From: CAMBDR01 sp046597185
Lineage (GTDB): Bacteria; Pseudomonadota; Gammaproteobacteria; Burkholderiales; Burkholderiaceae_D
Direction of reading: 5' to 3'
NCBI GenBank assembly: GCA_046597185.1
Contig: JBKJLF010000896.1
Location: 1-12,060 of the forward strand
Length of the DNA: 12,060 bases
Shown: positions 7,141 through 12,060 of the stretch, in pieces
How the letters are laid out: each line of letters opens with the position of its first letter
Numbering within the stretch: position 1 is the first letter of the stretch
Notes under the pieces: model-generated
Told to the model about the DNA's origin: nothing
What the model saw: only the letters and a program-made list of their open reading frames with translations
Database searches by the model: none
Translations under genes and position numbers: made by a program

Positions 7141-7383
7141 TCCAGCTTAATGCGCAAGAAAAGTTGCCGCCAATCGCAAATGAGGTGCATCAAACAAAAT
7201 GGTTCGTTACAAAATAAATTTACGCTGCAAACGTATATCATAGTCAATATTAAGCATGGTTTAGCACTTTCGTGTTGGTTTAATGATTAAATTTTTGTGT
7301 AATTACTCATTCTCATGGCCAACTGTATCAGGTTTGAGATTTTTTATTTTGTTGGAAAATATCCAATTCTGATTTCGTGCATA

Positions 7384-7482
7384 ATGAGAGCTATTGAAAT
7401 TGATGAGGAAGAGTATGCAAGCATTCGCATTCCCTGCCAGTGCTGCAGGCCTGCCATTGAGCATATTGAACAAATAGCATGA
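7384..7482 (+). pseudogene. Possible remnant of a small gene
   Basis: A 32-codon frame from ATG 7384 reads MRAIEIDEEEY..., with the feel of a genuine protein N-terminus, and ends at TGA 7480-7482. A second frame starts at ATG 7415 behind a GAGGAA ribosome-like site, reads 20 codons to TAG 7475, and then stays open as HDLQAADKNSVVKAAELLKK and beyond to TGA near 7632. The parts look like one short gene broken by a stop and a frame change, but I recognise no family. Chance open frames are a real alternative. Confidence 0.2.
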
Positions 7483-7632
7483 TTTACAGGCAGCAGATAA
7501 AAACTCTGTTGTCAAAGCAGCCGAATTGCTGAAAAAGTTGCGGTTTTCAGTGTTTTTTCGCGCCGCTTTAAAAAAAGTACTGACAATGCGTCGCGTCAGG
7601 ACGAAAATGAGAGCAATGTTGTCGTTGCATTG

Positions 7633-7654
7633 AAGTTGGAATCAAGTTGGAATC
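7633..7654. repeat. 11-bp tandem repeat, two copies
   Basis: The unit AAGTTGGAATC occurs at 7633-7643 and 7644-7654, perfectly adjacent, with a further partial match (CAGTTG) right after. It lies about 85 bases upstream of the start at 7739. It could be a paired binding site for a regulator or a replication-slippage product; the sequence alone does not decide. Confidence 0.6.
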
Positions 7655-7738
7655 CAGTTGCAGCGCCGCAATAGGGCAACAACAGGGCTACATTTCGGCA
7701 CCAGTTACCCCAGCCCATTTTAGGCCAAAGGAGATAAA

Positions 7739-8104
7739 ATGTTATACCTGAAAACGACCACCGTTACCAAAGCACCAGGCATTTATGAAGTTGATATTGC
7801 AGCCAAACCGCCCGGTAAAACCTTCGGTGTTTATTTGGCAACCGACCCCGACAACCCTCCGGTTGAGGTGTTGGCCAAGTTGGCAGCACTCGGTTTTTTA
7901 TTGACGCACCAATCCGGCTATACCCATAAAAAGGATAAATCGAAAGTATTGGACATGCACTTCCAAAAGAATGGCACCGATTTATTCAATGGCTGGAAAG
8001 ATTTGGAGCGCGAAGAAAACATGCGCCAAATCGAAGCTTTATTTAGTTCGATTGGCATCACCATTACGCCGCGCGTCATGTCTTTGGCTGAAGCCTACGC
8101 CTAA
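7739..8104 (+). CDS. Small conserved-looking hypothetical protein
   Basis: I do not recognise the family of this 121-residue protein. It has a textbook ribosome site (AAAGGAG, seven bases before the ATG) and a strong terminator just downstream, so it is very likely a real, separately transcribed gene. There is no signal peptide or membrane helix. The N-terminal half (YLKTTTVTKAPGIYEVDI, then KTFGVYLATDPDNPPVEV) reads like beta strands. The middle has a basic HKKDKSK patch (63-69), and the C-terminal half is helical (GWKDLEREENMRQIEALF), ending MSLAEAYA. This suggests a small alpha/beta cytoplasmic protein. Neither neighbour clearly hints at its role. The mla operon starts after its terminator, so it is not part of that operon. 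Confidence 0.85.
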   Translation: MLYLKTTTVTKAPGIYEVDIAAKPPGKTFGVYLATDPDNPPVEVLAKLAALGFLLTHQSGYTHKKDKSKVLDMHFQKNGTDLFNGWKDLEREENMRQIEALFSSIGITITPRVMSLAEAYA

Positions 8105-8170
8105 GTTGGCCCAGCCAGGATTGTTCTTGCGCCAAGGCTGACAGTTTTCCGCTGTTTGCCGATTCGTTTG

Positions 8171-8199
8171 GCACGCTACCCTACAGGTGGCGTGCTTTT
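8171..8199 (+). terminator. Rho-independent terminator after the small hypothetical gene
   Basis: A 10-bp stem (8171-8180 GCACGCTACC with 8186-8195 GGTGGCGTGC, one T-G wobble) closes a five-base loop and is followed directly by TTTT, with more T-rich sequence to 8220. It begins 67 bases after the stop codon at 8104. It separates the small gene from the mla operon. Confidence 0.85.
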
Positions 8200-8228
8200 G
8201 CGTGCTTTTGCATGTTTTTTCATGTTTC
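8191..8228 (+). repeat. Degenerate 10-bp tandem repeat overlapping the terminator tail
   Basis: CGTGCTTTTG occurs twice in tandem (8191-8200, 8201-8210), followed by the degenerate units CATGTTTTTT (8211-8220) and CATGTTTC. The first unit contains the 3' end of the terminator stem plus its T run, so the repeat multiplies the T-rich tail. Slippage is the simplest origin. Confidence 0.6.
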
Positions 8229-8256
8229 AGCAGGTTTTTATTGTCCCACGTTCGCC

Positions 8257-9396
8257 ATGACGCCCCAAACCCCACCTTCGATTTATCTCGCTTATTCTGA
8301 AACCGGGGTAGTGCAAACCATTTGTGTCGCGGGCCATTGGCGGGTTCACGGTTTGGCGCAGCCGGGCTGTTTGCGCCAGCTACGGCAAAGCTTACAACCG
8401 CTTGACAAGGAACAAATTCGCACCCTGCCGTGGGATTTGCAGCAAATAGAAGGCTTGGACTATATCGGCGCGCAATTGCTATGGAATGCCTGGGGCCGCC
8501 AACACCCGACTGACGTCTTGTTTTCCCCCTCCCAGGCCAGCATGTTTGCGCGCTTGCAATTGATTCCCATGCCAGCCCCACGGCGCGTGTCTTTTGTGCC
8601 CTACCCCTGGTTGATTCAATTTGGCAGTGAAATTTTAGGCTTTTTTGAGCACTTGGTCGGCTTTATTGCTTTAATCGGCCAAGTCATGCTGGATTTATTG
8701 CGCTTTGCGCGCCAGCCCATGCGTGGGCCGTGGGTGGAAATTTCTGCCAATATCTACCATGCCGGGTTTCGCGCCCTGGGTATTACTGCGCTGGTCGGCT
8801 TTTTGATTGGGGTGGTTTTTTCTTACCTTTCGGCGCAACAACTGCGCAGTTTTGGGGCAGACACCTTATTGGTCAACATCCTCGGTTTAAGCATCATCCG
8901 CGAACTGGGGCCGGTGCTCACCGCGATTTTGGTGGCGGGGCGCTCGGGCTCGTCCATCACCGCGCAATTGGGTGTCATGCGCGTTACCGAAGAATTGGAT
9001 GCAATGTTGGTCATGGGTATTCCCCACGGTTTTCGCCTGGTCATGCCCAAAGTCGTGGCGCTGGCAATTGCCATGCCGCTATTGGTGGTATGGACTGATT
9101 CCATGGCCTTAATGGGCGGCATGCTCTCGGCGAAATATGAATTGGGCTTATCGCCGGAATACTTTTTGCACGCCTTGCCCAGTGCCGTACCGGTGGTCAA
9201 TTACTGGATCGGCATCAGCAAGGGGGTGATGTTTGGGATTTTGATTGCGCTGGTTTCCTGCCACTTTGGCTTGCGCATTTTACCCAATACCGAAAGCCTG
9301 GGCCATGGCACCACCACCTCGGTCGTCACCGCCATTACCGTGGTGATTTTGGCTGATGCATTATTTGCCATGATTTTTAATGGAGTCGGGTATTGA
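8257..9396 (+). CDS. mlaE: Mla-type lipid ABC transporter permease with fused N-terminal STAS domain
   Basis: This is the permease of an MCE-type ABC transporter that moves phospholipids across the periplasm in Gram-negative bacteria. Using ATG 8257 the protein has 379 residues. Residues about 15-100 form a STAS-like domain (VAGHWRVHGLAQPG; PWDLQQIEGLDYIGAQLLWN), equivalent to the separate MlaB of E. coli. About 120-379 form the MlaE permease with five or six membrane helices and the family hallmark RELGPVLTAILVAGRSGSS and TAQLGVMRVTEELDAM. An upstream in-frame ATG at 8212 lies in the terminator tail and is less likely; neither start has a clear ribosome site. The stop overlaps the next ATG by one base (TGATG). 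The symbol is by family, since paralogous systems exist. Confidence 0.92.
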   Translation: MTPQTPPSIYLAYSETGVVQTICVAGHWRVHGLAQPGCLRQLRQSLQPLDKEQIRTLPWDLQQIEGLDYIGAQLLWNAWGRQHPTDVLFSPSQASMFARLQLIPMPAPRRVSFVPYPWLIQFGSEILGFFEHLVGFIALIGQVMLDLLRFARQPMRGPWVEISANIYHAGFRALGITALVGFLIGVVFSYLSAQQLRSFGADTLLVNILGLSIIRELGPVLTAILVAGRSGSSITAQLGVMRVTEELDAMLVMGIPHGFRLVMPKVVALAIAMPLLVVWTDSMALMGGMLSAKYELGLSPEYFLHALPSAVPVVNYWIGISKGVMFGILIALVSCHFGLRILPNTESLGHGTTTSVVTAITVVILADALFAMIFNGVGY

Positions 9397-10244
9397 TGAA
9401 CGCCTCGCACCCGCTTACTGAAACAATCAACGCGCCCATTATCGATATCGAGCGTCTATGGACGCGCTTTGGCAGCGCGATTGTGCATCAGGATTTGAGC
9501 CTGCAAGTGCATACTGGCGAGATTTTATCGATTGTCGGCGGCTCCGGTTCGGGCAAAACCGTTTTATTGCGCCAAATTTTAGGGCTGGAGCGGCCATGGC
9601 GCGGCAAGATTCAAGTATTTGGCGAAGATATTAATGACCGCCGGGCCGATTTACAGCAATTGCGCAATCACTGGGGCATGTTGTTTCAGCAGGGCGCTTT
9701 GTATTCTGCCCTGACGGTGTATGAAAACGTGGCGCGCCCCCTGCGTGAATTGCGCACCCTGCCAGAAAAACTGATTCGCGCCGCCGTCATGCTCAAGCTG
9801 GATATGGTCGGCATTGCCTGCGAGCATGCCGATAAAATGCCGGCTGATTTATCCGGCGGCATGGTGAAACGGGTGGCCTTGGCGCGCGCCCTGGCCTTGG
9901 AACCCGAATTACTATTTTTGGACGAACCCACGGCGGGCCTGGACCCGGATCGCTCCGACAGCTTTGTACGCCTGATCAAATCACTGCATAGTGAATTACA
10001 CTTGACGGTGGTGATGGTCACGCATGATTTGGATAGCCTGTTCGCACTCTCCGACCGGGTTGCCGTACTGGCCGAAAAACGCGTGATTGCGGTGCAAAAC
10101 CCGCGCGAAGTGCTGAAGGTGGACCACCATTTTGTACGACACTTTTTCCTGGGCGAGCGCGGTTTGCGCGCGCTTGAAATTTTGGATTATCGAGAATTCC
10201 CCAACGAATTGGACAACACATGGAAAACCGCTCCTACGCCTTAA
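9396..10244 (+). CDS. mlaF: Mla-type lipid ABC transporter ATPase
   Basis: This is the cytoplasmic ATPase that powers the MlaE-type permease. The ATG at 9396-9398 shares its first base with the permease stop and follows a GGAG site, so I prefer it to the TTG one codon earlier; the protein then has 282 residues. All ABC elements are present: Walker A GGSGSGKT (48-55), Q-loop in MLFQQGALYSALTV (about 98-99), signature LSGGMVKR (152-159), Walker B LLFLDEPTAGLDP with catalytic E177, and H-loop H210 in VTHD. FQQGALYSALTVYENV and LSGGMVKRVALARA are typical of the Mla/Ttg2A branch. The C-terminal tail past residue 240 is longer than a bare nucleotide-binding domain and may contact the partner subunits. 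Its end overlaps the next gene by 25 bases. Confidence 0.95.
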   Translation: MNASHPLTETINAPIIDIERLWTRFGSAIVHQDLSLQVHTGEILSIVGGSGSGKTVLLRQILGLERPWRGKIQVFGEDINDRRADLQQLRNHWGMLFQQGALYSALTVYENVARPLRELRTLPEKLIRAAVMLKLDMVGIACEHADKMPADLSGGMVKRVALARALALEPELLFLDEPTAGLDPDRSDSFVRLIKSLHSELHLTVVMVTHDLDSLFALSDRVAVLAEKRVIAVQNPREVLKVDHHFVRHFFLGERGLRALEILDYREFPNELDNTWKTAPTP

Positions 10245-11185
10245 TGACCGGGATTTTTACCCTCAGCCTGCTGTTTGCAGCGGTGTTAATCAGTATGTGG
10301 CTCAATCGCGACCGGGTCGAACGGGTGCCGTATCTGGTGGCCACCACGCGCTCGGTTTCGGGCCTCAGCCCACAGGCAACGATCCGTTTTCGGGGGCTGG
10401 AAGTAGGGCGGGTCAAATCGATTTCTTTCGATCAAGCCGTACCGGGGCAAATTTTGATTGAATTAAACATCAACCCCGATGCCCCCATCACCACCACCAC
10501 CTTTGCCACCCTGGGTTTTCAGGGCGTGACCGGCATTGCCTTCATACAGCTCAACGATGAAGCCGCCAAACCGGTGCGCCTTACCAGCAGCCATGAGAAA
10601 ATGGCGCGGATCGAATTACGCGCCAGCATTTTCGACAAATTGGAATCGCAAGGCGGTTTAATTTTGTCGCGCGCCGAGCAACTGAGTGAACGCCTGAATA
10701 ATTTCTTAACCCCGGACAATCAAAAAATCATTCTGGCCACGTTTCAACAAGCCACCAAAACCGCCGCCACCTTTGAATCCATCCCCCAGCAATTGCAGCC
10801 CGCGCTGGCGCAATTGCCCGCCCTGACCAAACAAACCGGGCAAGCGCTGGATGCGGTGGCGCAAGTATCCAAAGATGCCAAAGTGCTGGTGCGCGATATG
10901 GATGGACTGGTGCAGCAATTACAGTCACCGCAAGGGCCGATCCAGACGCTGACGCAAACCACGCAACAATTGGGTAACACCGGGACTCAATTGTTGGATC
11001 AAGTCGAAACACAAAGTTTGCCCAAGGTAAATATTCTGGCGGATGAAGCGCGCAATACCATACGCAATGTTAACCGCACCGTCAACACCTTGAGCGAGCA
11101 GCCGCAAAGCCTGATCTTTGGCGCACCGCCATCGCAACCGGGGCCGGGCGAAGCGGGTTTCGTGTTTCCCGCTGCGCAGCACTAA
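10220..11185 (+). CDS. mlaD: MCE-domain (MlaD-like) substrate-binding protein
   Basis: MlaD-type proteins are held in the inner membrane by one helix and form a periplasmic hexameric ring that carries lipid to or from the permease. This protein has 321 residues, well above the roughly 180 of E. coli MlaD. One membrane helix lies at about 9-28, followed by a single MCE domain at about 37-113 (VSGLSPQATIRFRGLEVGRVKSI; GFQGVTGIAFIQL). Residues about 130-295 are glutamine- and alanine-rich and look helical or coiled-coil, perhaps a longer tube or a spacer toward the outer membrane. The end is proline-rich (FGAPPSQPGPGEAGF). The start lies 25 bases inside the ATPase gene, implying coupled translation. 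No lipoprotein or MlaC gene follows. Confidence 0.92.
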   Translation: MENRSYALMTGIFTLSLLFAAVLISMWLNRDRVERVPYLVATTRSVSGLSPQATIRFRGLEVGRVKSISFDQAVPGQILIELNINPDAPITTTTFATLGFQGVTGIAFIQLNDEAAKPVRLTSSHEKMARIELRASIFDKLESQGGLILSRAEQLSERLNNFLTPDNQKIILATFQQATKTAATFESIPQQLQPALAQLPALTKQTGQALDAVAQVSKDAKVLVRDMDGLVQQLQSPQGPIQTLTQTTQQLGNTGTQLLDQVETQSLPKVNILADEARNTIRNVNRTVNTLSEQPQSLIFGAPPSQPGPGEAGFVFPAAQH

Positions 11186-11200
11186 GAATGCATTGAATTT

Positions 11201-11209
11201 TGTTATAAT
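11201..11209 (+). promoter_or_regulatory. Extended -10 promoter for the NYN-domain gene
   Basis: TGTTATAAT at 11201-11209 is a perfect extended -10 element (TGn plus TATAAT). No good -35 box lies 16-18 bases upstream, which is common for extended -10 promoters. Transcription would start near 11216, about 40 bases before the ATG at 11257. The element sits right after the mlaD stop, so the NYN gene can be expressed apart from the mla operon. Confidence 0.6.
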
Positions 11210-11213
11210 CCGT

Positions 11214-11232
11214 GGCCGAGTCTGCTTCGGCC
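11214..11232 (+). promoter_or_regulatory. Hairpin at the 5' end of the NYN-gene leader
   Basis: GGCCGA (11214-11219) pairs perfectly with TCGGCC (11227-11232) around a seven-base loop. It falls at or just after the predicted transcription start, so the transcript would begin with a stable stem. No T run follows, and a terminator for the mla operon is therefore unlikely. A protective or regulatory 5' stem is an inference. Confidence 0.45.
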
Positions 11233-11256
11233 CTGTCCCTTACTGGAGAATAATTT

Positions 11257-12060
11257 ATGGCTGCCGCCAACGACAACATTAGCATGGCGCTTTTTTGCGA
11301 TTTCGAAAACGTCGCCTTGGGCGTGCGTGACGCCAATTACGATAAATTTGATATCAAGCCGATTCTCGAACGCTTGCTGGTCAAAGGCAGCATTGTGGTC
11401 AAGAAAGCGTATTGTGACTGGGATCGTTACAAAGGCTTTAAAGCGGCGATGCATGAAGCCAATTTCGAATTGATCGAAATCCCGCATGTGCGCCAATCCG
11501 GTAAAAACTCTGCCGACATTCGTCTGGTGGTGGATGCGCTGGATTTGTGTTACACCAAGGCCCACGTCAATACCTTCGTCATCATCAGTGGCGATTCTGA
11601 TTTTTCGCCCTTGGTTTCCAAGCTGCGGGAAAATGCCAAGCAAGTGATTGGGGTCGGTGTGAAGCAATCGACTTCTGACCTGCTAATTGCCAATTGTGAT
11701 GAATTTATTTTCTACGACGATTTGGTACGCGAAAGCCGCCGCACGGCTGCGGCATCAAACAAACCGGATGCGCGTGAAGACAAGCCGCAGGCCAAGCGCA
11801 GCGACGAAGACAAGCAACGCCGGGACGATTTAAAAACCACGGCCGTAGAAATGGCGGTGGAGACTTTTGAAGCGCTGGTGTCCGAGCGCGGCGACAGCGG
11901 CAAGATGTGGGCTTCGGTGTTAAAGCAAGCCATCAAGCGGCGCAAACCGGATTTTAACGAAACCTATTATGGCTTTCGTGCCTTTGGCAATTTGCTGGAA
12001 GAAGCCGAAAAGCGCGGCTTGATTGAGTTGGGACGGGATGAGAAATCTGGCATGTATGTG
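11257..12060 (+). CDS. NYN (PIN-like) putative RNase with C-terminal OST-HTH/LOTUS domain, truncated
   Basis: This looks like a LabA/DUF88-type protein: an NYN domain with a PIN-like, metal-dependent RNase fold, joined to a presumed RNA-binding domain. The 268 visible residues run open to the right edge. The NYN domain spans about 8-155. Its acidic metal-site candidates are D15 in LFCDFENV, D87 in SADIRLVVDAL, and D113 and D115 in IISGDSDFSPLV, the expected pattern for an active enzyme. A charged linker (about 160-192, rich in K, R, D and E) leads to an OST-HTH-like domain at about 195-268 (MWASVLKQAIKRRKPDF, FGNLLEEAEKRGLI). The ATG has a GGAG site nine bases upstream. Its own promoter is predicted, so it probably is not part of the mla operon. 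Substrate unknown. Confidence 0.9.
   Translation, partial: MAAANDNISMALFCDFENVALGVRDANYDKFDIKPILERLLVKGSIVVKKAYCDWDRYKGFKAAMHEANFELIEIPHVRQSGKNSADIRLVVDALDLCYTKAHVNTFVIISGDSDFSPLVSKLRENAKQVIGVGVKQSTSDLLIANCDEFIFYDDLVRESRRTAAASNKPDAREDKPQAKRSDEDKQRRDDLKTTAVEMAVETFEALVSERGDSGKMWASVLKQAIKRRKPDFNETYYGFRAFGNLLEEAEKRGLIELGRDEKSGMYV

Larger units (their letters stand above)
7141..7738. other. Non-coding stretch between divergent genes
   Basis: About 600 bases lie here without a convincing gene. The left half (about 7190-7400) is A/T-rich and should hold the promoter of the cyclase gene on the minus strand, but I find no clear box pair. On the plus strand a weak pair, CTGACA (7580-7585) and GAAAAT (7603-7608) with 17-base spacing, could serve the gene at 7739. 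The CTGAC of that pair also forms a small hairpin with GTCAG (7595-7599). The interval 7384-7630 resembles decayed coding sequence, described separately. Near the right end is an 11-bp tandem repeat. Confidence 0.5.

Noticed and set aside
7475..7477. TAG within a longer open frame as a possible recoded amber codon
   Set aside because: Nothing in the window supports recoding (no pyrrolysine genes, no recognised protein). Decay or chance is simpler.
7088..7738. CRISPR array, tRNA, attachment site or replication origin in the long gap
   Set aside because: I found no regularly spaced repeats, no cloverleaf, no integrase-linked repeat and no cluster of DnaA-box-like sites.
8039..8581. 180-codon open frame on the minus strand
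   Set aside because: It spans the 3' end of the small gene, the terminator and the STAS domain in antisense, and its product has no protein-like pattern.
11203..11667. 154-codon open frame on the minus strand under the NYN gene
   Set aside because: It is antisense to an NYN domain with intact acidic motifs and a good ribosome site on the plus strand.

Overview
The window looks chromosomal and comes from a proteobacterium, most likely a betaproteobacterium of moderate GC content (Burkholderiales/Oxalobacteraceae-like). This rests on AtpA, AtpE and AtpB resembling betaproteobacterial forms, on the classical atpIBEFHAGDC order, and on an Mla-type operon whose permease carries a fused STAS domain. 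No database search was possible, so the placement is a judgement from remembered sequences.

Layout. Positions 1-5762 (minus strand) hold most of an F1Fo ATP synthase operon, transcribed right to left as atpI, atpB, atpE, atpF, atpH, atpA, atpG and the 5' third of atpD, which runs off the left edge. A good sigma70-type promoter (5842-5871) lies just upstream of atpI. Further upstream on the same strand (5954-7087) is a membrane-anchored diguanylate cyclase with an intact GGEEF motif and I-site. A stretch of about 650 bases without a convincing gene follows (7088-7738), with hairpins, a short tandem repeat and possible remnants of a small gene. A small unrecognised cytoplasmic protein (7739-8104) ends at a strong intrinsic terminator. 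Next on the plus strand is a compact, overlapping three-gene ABC lipid-transport operon: STAS-MlaE permease, MlaF ATPase and MlaD/MCE protein (8257-11185). Last is an NYN-domain (PIN-like) putative RNase with a C-terminal OST-HTH/LOTUS-type domain, cut by the right edge (11257-12060).

How the parts work together. The atp genes encode all of Fo (a, c, b), the delta, alpha and gamma subunits, and the start of beta. The mla genes would form an inner-membrane complex moving phospholipids between the inner membrane and the periplasm or outer membrane. The diguanylate cyclase and the NYN protein are single regulatory or RNA-processing genes with no evident functional tie to their neighbours.

Most notable non-gene signal. 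Two 56-bp copies of one element (529-584 and 1490-1545, 49/56 identical) sit in opposite orientation directly after the stop codons of atpG and atpA, so they bracket atpG inside the operon. Each has terminal inverted repeats with a GGGACAGAG core, which suggests a REP/RAYT-like or MITE-like mobile repeat. I see no clear evidence for a wholly new multi-gene system.
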